64,000 bases of DNA from Streptomyces noursei (GCF_016917755.1 NZ_CP070326.1:4588001-4652000); one strand, 5' to 3'. Shown: positions 8,766 through 17,825, counted from the stretch's first letter. Notes: generated by a model from the letters alone, not told the origin. Made by a program: numbers and translations.

Positions 8766-9629
8766 ATGAGTTTTGGGCAAGGGGGGCCGTTCGACGGCCC
8801 GGGGGGTTCCACTCCGGACTGGTCCGCGCTGGCCGACGAGAGCGAGGCACGCACGCGGCGCAAGCGCTGGCTGATGATCGGCGGCGGCGCGGTCGCCGTG
8901 CTCGCGGTGGCCGGCATCGTCGCCACCGCCGTGATCAACAGCGGCGGCCCGTCCGACGACAACCCCTCGGCCCACCCCACCGCCTCCGGCCAGACCGCCG
9001 TGCCGGACGACAAGCCGTCCTTCCCCGACGTCTCGGTCCCGCCCCCGCCCAACCCGCAGGACTACATCTCCGACCCCAAGAAGGACACCGCGCCGCTCAC
9101 CCCCGCCACCCTCTTCCCGCAGAAGAGCATGGTCGTCGGCGAGCACAGCTACCCGCAGACCGGCACCGCCAGCACCACCGACTGCACCGCCGGCGCCCAG
9201 GGCCCCCTGGTCTCCTCGCTCAGCCACAACGGCTGCACGCAGCTGCTGCGCGCCACCTACTCCAGCGGCGGGGTCGCGGTCACCATCGGCGTCGCGGTCT
9301 TCGACTCGCCCGCCAAGGCCGCCGCGGTGATGAACGAGAACAAGCCCAACCTCATGCCGCTGTCCGGCAGCGGTGTCCCGGCCGACTTCTGCCAGGGCAG
9401 CAAGTGCCGGATGACCACCAACGCCACCGGCCGCTACGCGTACTTCACCATCGCCGGCTACACCAACGGCAAGGACGTCACCGGCAACGAGACCCAGGCC
9501 CTGCAGATCGGCCGGGACGGCGGCGCCTACGCCTTCACCCAGATCGCCCAGCGCGGCAAGGACCAGGCCGCCAAGGCCGCCGAGCAGCAGCTCAAGGAGG
9601 CCCGGCGGAAGGCCGGCAAGACCTCCTGA
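8766..9629 (+). CDS. Single-pass membrane protein, function unknown
   Basis: 287 residues from the ATG at 8766, chosen because AGGA lies 8 nt upstream; an in-frame ATG at 8757 is the alternative. A Gly-rich cytoplasmic N-terminus with a positive cluster (RTRRKR) precedes one hydrophobic helix (about residues 32-53), then a Pro/Ser-rich linker and an extracytoplasmic domain with four cysteines (DCTAG, GCTQL, FCQGSKC) that may form disulfides. Topology looks N-in, C-out. I do not recognise the domain. It converges on truA. Confidence 0.8.
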   Translation: MSFGQGGPFDGPGGSTPDWSALADESEARTRRKRWLMIGGGAVAVLAVAGIVATAVINSGGPSDDNPSAHPTASGQTAVPDDKPSFPDVSVPPPPNPQDYISDPKKDTAPLTPATLFPQKSMVVGEHSYPQTGTASTTDCTAGAQGPLVSSLSHNGCTQLLRATYSSGGVAVTIGVAVFDSPAKAAAVMNENKPNLMPLSGSGVPADFCQGSKCRMTTNATGRYAYFTIAGYTNGKDVTGNETQALQIGRDGGAYAFTQIAQRGKDQAAKAAEQQLKEARRKAGKTS

Positions 9630-9645
9630 CACCACCGGCGGTGCC

Positions 9646-9684
9646 GGCCCCGCGCCCCGTGGCGGGCACGGGGCGGGCGCGGCC
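9646..9684. terminator. Terminator between the membrane protein gene and truA
   Basis: A GC-rich imperfect hairpin: CCCCGTG (9655-9661) pairs with CACGGGG (9667-9673), extended on both sides with a 4-nt bulge. Lies between converging genes. Confidence 0.5.
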
Positions 9685-10536
9685 TCAGCAGCAGCCGGCC
9701 GACGGCAGCGACCGCTTGTTGCGGGCTTCCCTGCTCCGGGCGGCCAGCAGCTCGTCGGCGGGATAGCCGACCTCTTCCAGGGTCAGCCCATGGGGTCGTA
9801 CGACGTGCACGGCGGAGTCCCGCACCCCCGCGGCCAGCACCTTCCCGGGCCACTCCGGACCCCGGTGGCCGTCGCCGACGAAGAGCAGCGCGCCGATCAG
9901 CGACCGCACCATGTTGTGACAGAAGGCGTCCGCCCGGACCGTCGCGGTGATGATCCCGTCCGCGCCCTTGACCAGGCTCAGCTCCTGGAGCGTGCGGATC
10001 GTGGTCGCGCCCTCCCGCTTCTTGCAGTACGCGGCGAAGTCGTGTTCCCCGAGCAGCCGCTGCGCGGCCTCGTTCATGGCGTCCACGTCGAGCGGCCAGT
10101 CGTGCCACAGGACGTGCCCCCGCAGCAGCGGGTCCACCCCGCCCGGGTTGTCGGTGACGCGGTAGGCGTAGCGCCGCCAGATCGCCGAGAAGCGCGCGTT
10201 GAAGCCGCTGGGCGCCTCCCGCAGGGCCCACACCCGTACGTCCTTGGGCAGGCGCCCGGCGAGCCGCTTGAGCAGCTTGTCGTGGTGCTCGCGCCACACC
10301 TGCTCGGGCAGATCGACCTGCGCGACCTGTCCTCGCGCGTGCACCCCGGCGTCGGTCCGGCCCGCGACGGTGAGCTCATAGGTCTCGCCCGACCGCGTCA
10401 CGGTCCGGATCGCGTCCTCCAGCTCCCCCTGGACCGTGCGCCGCTCCCGCTGCTTGGCCCACCCGGAGAACTCCGAGCCGTCATACGACAGGTCCAGCCG
10501 CACCCGGACGAACCCGGGCTCCACTTCGTCACTCAC
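9685..10536 (-). CDS. truA: tRNA pseudouridine synthase A
   Basis: 283 residues; GTG start at 10536. It makes pseudouridine at tRNA positions 38-40 in the anticodon stem-loop. The catalytic Asp is in AGRTDAGVHARGQ, and SYDGSEFSGWAKQ and the C-terminal FCHNMVRSLIGALLFVGDG segment are typical. It lies downstream of rplQ, as in many bacteria, but a terminator at 10569-10600 separates them. Confidence 0.96.
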   Translation of the reverse strand: MSDEVEPGFVRVRLDLSYDGSEFSGWAKQRERRTVQGELEDAIRTVTRSGETYELTVAGRTDAGVHARGQVAQVDLPEQVWREHHDKLLKRLAGRLPKDVRVWALREAPSGFNARFSAIWRRYAYRVTDNPGGVDPLLRGHVLWHDWPLDVDAMNEAAQRLLGEHDFAAYCKKREGATTIRTLQELSLVKGADGIITATVRADAFCHNMVRSLIGALLFVGDGHRGPEWPGKVLAAGVRDSAVHVVRPHGLTLEEVGYPADELLAARSREARNKRSLPSAGCC

Positions 10537-10568
10537 ACCGCAATCCTCTCAGGCCCACCACAGACGAA

Positions 10569-10600
10569 AGCGGGCCCGCCCCCAGGGGGGCGGACCCGCT
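10569..10600 (-). terminator. Terminator after rplQ
   Basis: Arms 10569-10583 and 10586-10600 pair over 15 bp with one mismatch. It closes the alpha operon. Confidence 0.75.
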
Positions 10601-10621
10601 CACCGCTCAGCGACGACGGAC

Positions 10622-11089
10622 TCAGGCGTCCTTCGACTCCTCGGCGGCCTCGGCAGCCTTGGCCTCGTCGGCCTCCTTGACCGCGCGCTTGGCAGCGGCC
10701 TCGGCCTCGGCGACGGTCGCCTTCTTGGCGATCTCGCCCTCGACCAGCTCGATGACGGCCATCGGGGCGTTGTCGCCACGACGGTTGCCGATCTTGGTGA
10801 TACGGGTGTAGCCACCCGGACGCTCCGCGAACCGCGGCGCGATCTCGGTGAAGAGCGTGTGCACGACGCTCTTGTCCGTGATCAGCTCCATGACCTGGCG
10901 GCGGTTGTGAAGGTCGCCCTTCTTCGCCTTGGTCACCAGACGCTCCGCGAACGGACGCAGACGACGGGCCTTGGCCTCGGTCGTCGTGATGCGGCCGTGC
11001 TCGAAGAGGTTGGTCGCCAGGTTGCGCAGGAGCGCCTTCTCGTGCGAAGCGCTGCCGCCCAGACGGGCGCCCTTGGTGGGCTTCGGCAT
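10622..11089 (-). CDS. rplQ: 50S ribosomal protein L17
   Basis: 155 residues. The L17 core (LGGSASHEKALLRNLATNLFEHGRI, then GDNAPMAVIEL) takes about 120 residues and is followed by a low-complexity Ala/Glu/Lys tail of about 35, common in actinobacteria. Last gene of the alpha operon, about 217 bp after rpoA. Confidence 0.98.
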   Translation of the reverse strand: MPKPTKGARLGGSASHEKALLRNLATNLFEHGRITTTEAKARRLRPFAERLVTKAKKGDLHNRRQVMELITDKSVVHTLFTEIAPRFAERPGGYTRITKIGNRRGDNAPMAVIELVEGEIAKKATVAEAEAAAKRAVKEADEAKAAEAAEESKDA

Positions 11090-11179
11090 GGTGTATCTCC
11101 TTCATTGCTGCACCGGCCGTATCAGGTACCGGTGTCAGTTCCCACGAGGCGGCCGCCCCGCGGAAGTCACACTGCTTTC

Positions 11180-11201
11180 GCCCGGGGGACAACCCCCGGG
11201 C
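11180..11201 (-). promoter_or_regulatory. Hairpin between rpoA and rplQ
   Basis: A 9-bp perfect GC stem (11180-11188 with 11193-11201) and a second CCCCC/GGGGG pairing next to it (11201-11214). No U tract follows, so it may be an attenuator or a processing or stability element setting the rplQ to rpoA ratio. It fills the 217-bp gap. Confidence 0.45.
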
Positions 11202-11306
11202 CCCCAGCAGGGGGTTTATGCATCAGCCCGTCCGGCGTTCGAGGACAGGGCCCCAGCCGAAACGGCGGGACAGCCGAGAACGTCGACCACCCCGCCGTCA
11301 GGCGGA

Positions 11307-12329
11307 TCAGTACTGCTCGGTCTCCACGAAACCGGCGTCCGCGTCGTCGTCCGCGCCGAACGCGTCGGCAGCGGCAGTCGGGTCGAACCCGGGGGGCGAG
11401 TCCTTCAGCGCGAGACCCATCCCGGCCAGCTTCGCCTTGACCTCGTCGATCGACTTCGCACCGAAGTTGCGGATGTCGAGCAGGTCCGCCTCAGAGCGCG
11501 CGACGAGCTCGCCCACGGAGTGGATGCCCTCACGCTTGAGGCAGTTGTAGGAGCGGACGGTGAGCTCCAGCTCCTCGATCGGCAGCGCCAGGTCGGCGGC
11601 CAGGGCGGCGTCCGTCGGGGACGGGCCCATGTCGATGCCCTCGGCGTCGATGTTCAGCTCGCGGGCGAGACCGAACAGCTCCACCAGGGTCTTGCCGGCC
11701 GAGGCCATGGCGTCGCGCGGGCGCATCGCCTGCTTGGTCTCGACGTCGACGATCAGCTTGTCGAAGTCGGTGCGCTGCTCGACACGGGTCGCCTCGACCT
11801 TGTAGGTGACCTTCAGCACGGGGCTGTAGATGGAGTCGACCGGGATCCGGCCGATCTCCTGGCCGACCTGCTTGTTCTGCACGGCGGAGACGTAGCCGCG
11901 ACCGCGCTCGACGGTCAGCTCCATCTCCAGCTTGCCCTTGCCGTTCAGCGTGGCGAGGACGAGGTCGGGGTTGTGCACCTCGACACCGGCCGGCGGCGCG
12001 ATGTCGGCGGCGGTGACCAGACCCGGGCCCTGCTTGCGCAGGTACATCACGACCGGCTCGTCGTGCTCCGAGGAGACGACCAGCTGCTTGATGTTGAGGA
12101 TCAGGTCGGTGACGTCCTCCTTGACACCCGGCACGGTGGTGAACTCGTGCAGCACGCCGTCGATGCGGATGGACGTGACCGCCGCACCCGGGATCGAGGA
12201 GAGCAGGGTCCGGCGGAGGGAGTTGCCGAGGGTGTAGCCGAAGCCCGGCTCCAGCGGCTCGATGACGAACCGGGAGCGGTACTCGTCGACGACCTCTTCG
12301 GTCAGCGAGGGGCGCTGAGCGATCAGCAT
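11307..12329 (-). CDS. rpoA: RNA polymerase alpha subunit
   Basis: 340 residues; ATG start with AAGGA upstream. The N-terminal dimerisation domain (LEPGFGYTLGNSLRRTLLSS) is followed by an acidic linker and the C-terminal DNA- and activator-binding domain (ELELTVRSYNCLKREGIHSV, FGAKSIDEV). The last 30 residues are acidic, ending FVETEQY. It lies between rpsD and rplQ. RpoB and RpoC are also encoded in the window (33.4-41 kb). Confidence 0.99.
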   Translation of the reverse strand: MLIAQRPSLTEEVVDEYRSRFVIEPLEPGFGYTLGNSLRRTLLSSIPGAAVTSIRIDGVLHEFTTVPGVKEDVTDLILNIKQLVVSSEHDEPVVMYLRKQGPGLVTAADIAPPAGVEVHNPDLVLATLNGKGKLEMELTVERGRGYVSAVQNKQVGQEIGRIPVDSIYSPVLKVTYKVEATRVEQRTDFDKLIVDVETKQAMRPRDAMASAGKTLVELFGLARELNIDAEGIDMGPSPTDAALAADLALPIEELELTVRSYNCLKREGIHSVGELVARSEADLLDIRNFGAKSIDEVKAKLAGMGLALKDSPPGFDPTAAADAFGADDDADAGFVETEQY

Positions 12330-12445
12330 GATGTGTGTCCTTCAGTCGTGGACGCCCGCTATTTGACGTCCGCTGTACTTCAAAGGGTACGGGCGGTACG
12401 ACACCGATGGCGCCGTACCGCCCTGACCTGTTCCGCTGGGGGCTC

Positions 12446-13072
12446 TTACTTGGAGTAGAGCTCCACGATCAGCTGCTCCTGCACCTGGGTGTCGATCACC
12501 TGGCGCTCGGGCAGGCTGTGCACGAGGATCCGCAGCTGCGAGGGGATCGCCTCCAGCCACGCCGGGACGGTCTTCTCGCCGGCCTCCGCCTTGGCCACCT
12601 CGAAGGGGGTCAGGTTCTTGGAGCCCGTGCGGACCTCGATGATGTCGTTCACGGCGACGCGGGCCGACGGGATGTCGGTCTTGCGGCCGTTGACCTGGAT
12701 GTGCCCGTGGCGGACCAGCTGACGGGCGTGGTCACGGGACTTGGCGAAGCCGGCCCGGTAGACCACGTTGTCGAGGCGGGTCTCAAGGATGCGCAGAAGG
12801 TTCTCACCGGTCTTGCCGGTCTTCTGGTTCGCTTCCTTGTAGTAGCCCACGAACTGCTTCTCAAGGACACCGTAGATACGGCTGCACTTCTGCTTCTCAC
12901 GAAGCTGGAGCAGGTACTCGCTGTCCTTGGTGCGCCCGCGACCGTGCTCACCCGGGGGGTAAGGACGGATCTCGATCGGGCACTTCGCGCTCTCGCACTT
13001 GCTCCCCTTGAGGAAGAGCTTCTGCTTCTCCCGACGGCAACGCTTGCAGTCGGCCCCGGTGTAACGCGCCAT
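12446..13072 (-). CDS. rpsD: 30S ribosomal protein S4, zinc-binding (four-Cys) form
   Basis: 208 residues. S4 binds 16S rRNA early in 30S assembly and forms the mRNA entry and decoding-fidelity region. Cysteines 9, 12, 26 and 31 (DCKRC, then KCESAKC) match the zinc knuckle of the four-Cys S4 class, followed by RPYPPGEHGRGR and the S4 RNA-binding domain (LDNVVYRAGFAKSRDHARQL). It sits between rpsK and rpoA, the classical alpha-operon position. From memory, S. coelicolor lacks S4 here and encodes a cysteine-free S4 elsewhere, which makes this copy notable. Confidence 0.97.
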   Translation of the reverse strand: MARYTGADCKRCRREKQKLFLKGSKCESAKCPIEIRPYPPGEHGRGRTKDSEYLLQLREKQKCSRIYGVLEKQFVGYYKEANQKTGKTGENLLRILETRLDNVVYRAGFAKSRDHARQLVRHGHIQVNGRKTDIPSARVAVNDIIEVRTGSKNLTPFEVAKAEAGEKTVPAWLEAIPSQLRILVHSLPERQVIDTQVQEQLIVELYSK

Positions 13073-13099
13073 TGTCTAGTTGTCTCCTACTTCAGTGGG

Positions 13100-13504
13100 T
13101 CAGACGCGGCGACGCTTGGGCGGGCGGCATCCGTTGTGCGGGGTCGGGGTGACGTCCTGGATCGAGCCCACCTCAAGACCGGTCGCCTGCAGCGAACGGA
13201 TGGCGGTCTCGCGGCCCGAACCCGGACCCTTGACGAAGACGTCGACCTTGCGCATGCCGTGCTCCTGCGCGCGGCGGGCGGCCGACTCGGCGGCCATCTG
13301 CGCGGCGAACGGAGTGGACTTGCGCGAGCCCTTGAAGCCGACGTGGCCGGCAGAGGCCCAAGAGATCACGTTCCCGGTCGGGTCGGTGATCGAGACGATC
13401 GTGTTGTTGAACGTGCTCTTGATGTGAGCGTGCCCGTGGGCGACGTTCTTCTTCTCCTTGCGGCGCACCTTCTTGGCGCCGGCCGTACGGCCCTTCGGAG
13501 GCAT
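13100..13504 (-). CDS. rpsK: 30S ribosomal protein S11
   Basis: 134 residues with the basic N-terminus KVRRKEKKNVAHGHAHI and the core STFNNTIVSITDPTGNVISW; ends PPKRRRV. Platform protein of the 30S subunit. 27 bp before rpsD. Confidence 0.98.
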   Translation of the reverse strand: MPPKGRTAGAKKVRRKEKKNVAHGHAHIKSTFNNTIVSITDPTGNVISWASAGHVGFKGSRKSTPFAAQMAAESAARRAQEHGMRKVDVFVKGPGSGRETAIRSLQATGLEVGSIQDVTPTPHNGCRPPKRRRV

Positions 13505-13568
13505 TCAAATTCTCCCGTGGAGGTGATCGGTCCTACAGCGAAGACCGCTAGTGGGGTCCTGCTGAGGA

Positions 13569-13949
13569 CTACTTCTTGCCCGGCTTCTTCTTGCCGGCGA
13601 TCGCGCGACGCGGACCCTTGCGGGTACGGGCGTTCGTGCTGGTGCGCTGACCGTGCACCGGCAGACCGCGGCGGTGACGCAGACCCTGGTAGCAGCCGAT
13701 CTCGACCTTGCGGCGGATGTCGGCCTGGATCTCGCGACGGAGGTCACCCTCGGTCTTGAGGTTGTTGTCCACGTACTCGCGGATCTTGACGAGGTCTTCC
13801 TCGACCAGGTCGCGGACCCGGGTGTCCGGGTTCACGCCGGTGGCGGCGAGGGTCTGCTGCGACAGCGTGCGCCCGATACCGAAGACGTAGGTGAGGGCGA
13901 CCTCCACACGCTTTTCGCGCGGGAGATCAACGCCTGCGAGGCGTGCCAT
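13569..13949 (-). CDS. rpsM: 30S ribosomal protein S13
   Basis: 126 residues: ARLAGVDLPREKRVEVALTYVFGIG at the start, RHRRGLPVHGQRT near the end and a Lys-rich tail that contacts P-site tRNA. CAGGAG lies 8 nt before the ATG. About 200 bp separates it from rpmJ; that gap holds a GC-rich stem-forming stretch and no gene. Confidence 0.98.
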   Translation of the reverse strand: MARLAGVDLPREKRVEVALTYVFGIGRTLSQQTLAATGVNPDTRVRDLVEEDLVKIREYVDNNLKTEGDLRREIQADIRRKVEIGCYQGLRHRRGLPVHGQRTSTNARTRKGPRRAIAGKKKPGKK

Positions 13950-14146
13950 TGATGTGGCTCCTGATGGCTATTCGGAGGTCTTCCGCAGCACCGTTCCCGT
14001 AAGACTCTGCGGCATTACGAGCCGGGTCCCCGGCCTCCGAGCCGGGGGTGTCGTCCCTCGCGCGCGGCGCGGGGGTCGGGTGACTGCATATGTACGTTTT
14101 GTGCTTGCGTCGCGCGAACTGCGAAATTGCAGGTGGTCGGCGTGCG

Positions 14147-14260
14147 TCAGCCCTGGCGCTGCTTGTGGCGCAGGTTGTCGCAGATGACCATGACCCGGCC
14201 GTGGCGGCGGATCACCTTGCACTTGTCGCAGATCTTCTTGACGCTCGGCTTGACCTTCAT
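14147..14260 (-). CDS. rpmJ: 50S ribosomal protein L36 (zinc-ribbon form)
   Basis: 37 residues: MKVKPSVKKICDKCKVIRR, then HGRVMVICDNLRHKQRQG. The C-x2-C at residues 11 and 14, Cys27 and His32 form the usual zinc site, so this is the zinc-containing L36. The gene is too short for many ORF finders but is unambiguous between infA and rpsM. Confidence 0.97.
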   Translation of the reverse strand: MKVKPSVKKICDKCKVIRRHGRVMVICDNLRHKQRQG

Positions 14261-14320
14261 GGGATGTGAGGTTCTCCGGGTCAGTGCCGCCGCCCCACGG
14301 GAGCGGGGCTTCGGCAAGAT

Positions 14321-14542
14321 CTACTTGTACCGGTAGACGATACGGCCACGCGTCAGGTCGTAAGGAGAGAGCTCCACGACGACCCGGTCATCCGGGAGGA
14401 TGCGGATGTAGTGCATCCGCATCTTGCCGCTGATGTGCGCGAGGACCTTGTGACCGTTCTGGAGCTCTACCTTGAACATTGCGTTCGGCAGAGACTCGAT
14501 CACGGTGCCCTCGATCTCGATGGCACCTTGCTTCTTGGCCAC
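14321..14542 (-). CDS. infA: Translation initiation factor IF-1
   Basis: 73 residues, GTG start at 14542 with AAAGG upstream. The S1/OB-fold sequence (EIEGTVIESLPNAMFKVEL, KMRMHYIRILPDDRV, SPYDLTRGRIVYRYK) is essentially identical to other actinobacterial IF-1. It binds the 30S A site during initiation. First gene of the infA-rpmJ-rpsM-rpsK-rpsD-rpoA-rplQ group. Confidence 0.98.
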   Translation of the reverse strand: MAKKQGAIEIEGTVIESLPNAMFKVELQNGHKVLAHISGKMRMHYIRILPDDRVVVELSPYDLTRGRIVYRYK

Positions 14543-14634
14543 GCTTCGCCTTTCGGATCGGCTACCTTGATCGACTCACTTGCACTGTCCGCACCCGACG
14601 TGCGGGCACACGGGTGCACGAGAGCCGACGCGTC

Positions 14635-14664
14635 AGTCTACGTCAGTGCCTGAGAAAAGACGAA
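14635..14664 (-). promoter_or_regulatory. Candidate promoter for infA and the alpha operon
   Basis: A good -10 TAGACT (14635-14640) with a weak -35 TTCGTC (14659-14664) and an 18-bp spacer, in the 186-bp gap between map and infA. The -10 is convincing and the -35 is not. Confidence 0.35.
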
Positions 14665-14728
14665 TCCAGGAGTATTGCCCAACCGCGGAGATCATTACGC
14701 GCGGGGGCCGGTGACAGCGTGCTGCGCA

Positions 14729-15565
14729 CTACGCCAGGGGGTCCGGCGCCGCGGTGATGCCGAGGCTCGCGAGCTTGGCCTTGCCCCCGTCGGGAGCGGT
14801 GAGCACCAACGGGCCGTCCTCGGTCAGCGCGACCGAGTGCTCCCAGTGCGAGGACCAGCTGCCGTCGTTGGACTTGACCGTCCAGTCGTCCTCAAGGACA
14901 TGGGTCTTGGCGGTGCCGAGATTGATCATCGGCTCGATGGCGATGCAGAAGCCGGGCACCAGCTTCGGGCCCCGGCCGCGCTTGCGCTCGACGTAGTTCA
15001 GCAGGTGCGGGTCCATGTGCATCTGCGAGCCGATGCCGTGGCCGCCGTAGTCCTCGACGATGCCGTACTTGCCGCTGGCCGGACGGGGTTGGCGACGGAT
15101 GTAGCCCTCGATCGCCCGGGAGATGTCCACCAGCCGGTTGCCCTTGGCGACCGCGGCGATCCCCGCCCACATCGACTCCTCGGTGACCCGGCTGAGCTCG
15201 ACCAGCTCCGCGGAGTGACCGGACCCGACGAAGGCGGTGTACGCGGCGTCCCCGTGCCAGCCGTCGATGATCGCGCCGCAGTCGATGGAGATGATGTCGC
15301 CGTCCTGGAGCACCGTGTCGGCGGACGGGATGCCGTGCACGACCACGTCGTTCACGGAAGTACAGATGGTGGCGGGGAAACCGCCGTACCCGAGGAAGTT
15401 CGACTTCGCGCCGTGCTCGGCGAGCACCTTGCGCGCCACGTCGTCCAGGTCCTTGGTGGTGGCGCCCGGCACCGCGGTCTCACGGGTGGCCGCGTGGATG
15501 GCGGCGACCACCAGACCCGCCTCGCGCATCTTCGCGATCTGCGCGGGGTTCTTGATCTCCAGCAT
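14729..15565 (-). CDS. map: Methionine aminopeptidase, type I
   Basis: 278 residues from the ATG at 15565 (MLEIKNPAQIAKMREAG); an upstream extension of the frame is non-homologous. It removes the initiator Met from nascent proteins. The five metal ligands are visible in family context: Asp in SIDCGAI, Asp in GWHGDAAYT, His in GGHGIGSQMH, Glu in CIAIEPM and Glu in HSVALTEDG. It lies between adk and infA, in the standard adk-map-infA order. Confidence 0.97.
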   Translation of the reverse strand: MLEIKNPAQIAKMREAGLVVAAIHAATRETAVPGATTKDLDDVARKVLAEHGAKSNFLGYGGFPATICTSVNDVVVHGIPSADTVLQDGDIISIDCGAIIDGWHGDAAYTAFVGSGHSAELVELSRVTEESMWAGIAAVAKGNRLVDISRAIEGYIRRQPRPASGKYGIVEDYGGHGIGSQMHMDPHLLNYVERKRGRGPKLVPGFCIAIEPMINLGTAKTHVLEDDWTVKSNDGSWSSHWEHSVALTEDGPLVLTAPDGGKAKLASLGITAAPDPLA

Positions 15566-15681
15566 GCCGGTGCCTACCGCCTTCGTTCTCGCACGAGGTT
15601 CTGTCGGGGGGATTTCCCACCCACCCAACAGTACGGCCGCGGCACCCGTGCTGGGCACCGCGGCCATACCGAGCCATGGCT

Positions 15682-16335
15682 TTACTCGCCGCGCTCCAGT
15701 GCGTCCATCGCGCGCTGGGTGACCTCCGCGACCTTGCCGAGGGCCGGGATCGTCACGACCAGGTCCTGGGCCTTGTAGTAGTCGATGATCGGCTCGGTCT
15801 CCGAGTGGTAGACCTCCAGCCGCTTGCGCACGGTGTCCTCGCGGTCGTCCTCGCGCTGGTACAGCTCGCCGCCGCAGGCGTCGCAGACGCCCTCCGTCTG
15901 CGGCTTGTTGTACTCGACGTGGAAGACGTGGCTGGAGTCCTTGCGGCAGATCCGCCGGCCGGCGATCCGCTTGACCACCTCGTCCTCGGGGACCTCCAGG
16001 TCCAGGACGGCGTCCAGCTTCAGACCCTTGGTCTGCAGGAAGGCGTCGAGCGCCTCGGCCTGGCCGAGGTTGCGCGGGAAGCCGTCGAGCAGGAAACCCT
16101 CGACCGCGTCGGGCTGTTCCATACGGTCCTCGGCCATCCCGATGGTGACCGAGTCCGGCACGAGGTTGCCGGCGTCCATGTAGGACTTGGCCTCGACGCC
16201 CAGGGGGGTGCCCTGGGAGATGTTGGCCCGGAACAGGTCCCCCGTGGAGATGTGCGGGATCGCGAGGTTCTTGGCCAGGTACGCAGCCTGCGTACCCTTA
16301 CCGGCCCCCGGGGGTCCGACGAGGACGATTCGCAT
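15682..16335 (-). CDS. adk: Adenylate kinase
   Basis: 217 residues. It interconverts ATP + AMP and 2 ADP. P-loop GPPGAGKGTQ, AMP-binding STGDLFRANI and GFPRNLGQAEAL, and a long LID domain with Cys and His residues (CRKDSSHVFH, CDACG) suggesting a zinc-stabilised lid. Its ATG overlaps the secY stop by 1 nt. Confidence 0.97.
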   Translation of the reverse strand: MRIVLVGPPGAGKGTQAAYLAKNLAIPHISTGDLFRANISQGTPLGVEAKSYMDAGNLVPDSVTIGMAEDRMEQPDAVEGFLLDGFPRNLGQAEALDAFLQTKGLKLDAVLDLEVPEDEVVKRIAGRRICRKDSSHVFHVEYNKPQTEGVCDACGGELYQREDDREDTVRKRLEVYHSETEPIIDYYKAQDLVVTIPALGKVAEVTQRAMDALERGE

Positions 16336-17648
16336 CAGCGGAGGAACCCTTCGTAGTTGCGCTGCTGAAGCTGGCTCTCAATCTGCTTCACGGTCTCCAG
16401 ACCCACACCCACGATGATCAGGATGCTCGTCCCGCCGAACGGGAAGTTCTGGTTCGCGTTGAACAGCACCAACGCCACTGTTGGCACGAGCGCGATCAGC
16501 CCCAGGTACAGCGAGCCCGGCCACGTGATCCGGTTGAGCACGTAGCTGAGGTACTCGGCCGTCGGGCGACCAGCCCGGATACCCGGGATGAAGCCACCAT
16601 ACTTCTTCATGTTGTCGGCAACTTCTTCGGGGTTGAAGCTGATGGCCACGTAGAAGAAGGCGAAGAAAACGATCAACAAGAAGTACGTAATGATGTAAAC
16701 GGGGTGATTTCCCTTGGTGAAGTTGCTGGCGATCCACCTCGCCCACCCCGCGTTGGACCCGCTGAACTGAGCGATGAGCGCGGGGATGTAGAGCAGCGAC
16801 GACGCGAAGATGACAGGAATCACACCTGCCTGATTCACCTTGAGCGGGATGTAGGTGGACGTACCGCCGTAGGAACGGCGCCCGATCATGCGCTTCGCGT
16901 ACTGCACCGGAATCCGCCGCTGCGCCTGCTCGACGAAGACCACCAGAGCGACCATCGCCAGGCCCACCGCGATCACCGAGAAGAACTCGATCCAGCCGTC
17001 GGCCAGCTTGCCCTGCAGCTTGATCTGCCACAGCGCGCCCGGGAAGCCGGCGGCGATCGAGATGAACATCAGGATCGACATGCCGTTGCCGATGCCGCGG
17101 TCGGTCACCAGCTCACCGAGCCACATGATGAGGCAGGTGCCGGCGGTCATCGTGATCACCATCGTGATGGTGGTGAAGATCGAGTCGTTGGGCACGATCT
17201 GGCTGGCGACCGGGCAGCTCTGGAAGAGCGCACCGCTGCGGGCGGTGGCGACCAGGCCGGTGCCCTGCAGCACGGCCAGCGCCACGGTCAGATAGCGGGT
17301 GTACTGGGTGATCTTCGTCTGGCCGGACTGTCCCTCCTTCTTGAGGGCCTCCAGCCGAGGGATCACCACAGTCAGCAGCTGGAGGATGATGCTCGCCGTG
17401 ATGTACGGCATGATCCCCAGCACGAAGATCGTGATCTGCAGCAGCGCTCCACCACTGAACATGTTCACCAGGGCGAACAACCCGCTGTTGCCGCCGGCCT
17501 GCTTCATGCAGGTCTCGACGTTCGCGTAGTTCACCCCTGGGACCGGGACGTGCGCTCCGATCCGGTAGAGCACGATGATGCCCAACGTGAACAGCAGCTT
17601 CTTGCGCAGGTCGGGCGTCTTGAACGCTCGGGCGAACGCGGTGAGCAC
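16335..17648 (-). CDS. secY: Protein translocase subunit SecY
   Basis: 437 residues, ten membrane helices, the channel of the Sec translocon. The GTG at 17648 follows AGGAGG closely and gives the same length I recall for S. coelicolor SecY. Typical segments: LFTLGIIVLYRIGAHVPVPG at the start, the plug region with GALLQITIFVLGIMPYI, and cytoplasmic loop TSTYIPLKVNQAGVIPVIFA. Its partner SecE is encoded at 46316-46612. It is separated from rplO by a 229-bp gap containing a strong hairpin. Confidence 0.98.
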   Translation of the reverse strand: MLTAFARAFKTPDLRKKLLFTLGIIVLYRIGAHVPVPGVNYANVETCMKQAGGNSGLFALVNMFSGGALLQITIFVLGIMPYITASIILQLLTVVIPRLEALKKEGQSGQTKITQYTRYLTVALAVLQGTGLVATARSGALFQSCPVASQIVPNDSIFTTITMVITMTAGTCLIMWLGELVTDRGIGNGMSILMFISIAAGFPGALWQIKLQGKLADGWIEFFSVIAVGLAMVALVVFVEQAQRRIPVQYAKRMIGRRSYGGTSTYIPLKVNQAGVIPVIFASSLLYIPALIAQFSGSNAGWARWIASNFTKGNHPVYIITYFLLIVFFAFFYVAISFNPEEVADNMKKYGGFIPGIRAGRPTAEYLSYVLNRITWPGSLYLGLIALVPTVALVLFNANQNFPFGGTSILIIVGVGLETVKQIESQLQQRNYEGFLR

Positions 17649-17825
17649 GGTGCCTCCTGCGCCTCCCGCCTTCAACGGCCGGGAGGTGACGGTCTTGAGG
17701 ATCGACGAATACGTAGCGGCTGTACCGCGCGGACACCGCCCGCACGGCGTGATCCGGGGCGGACCCCGGACAAATCAAACAGTGCAGGCCACCTTACCGG
17801 CGACCGTACCCCCGTGGAACGACCA

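Noticed and set aside
13950..14146. Possible small gene between rpmJ and rpsM
   Set aside because: The 84-codon frame on the minus strand continues from rpmJ sequence and has no separate ribosome site or family resemblance.
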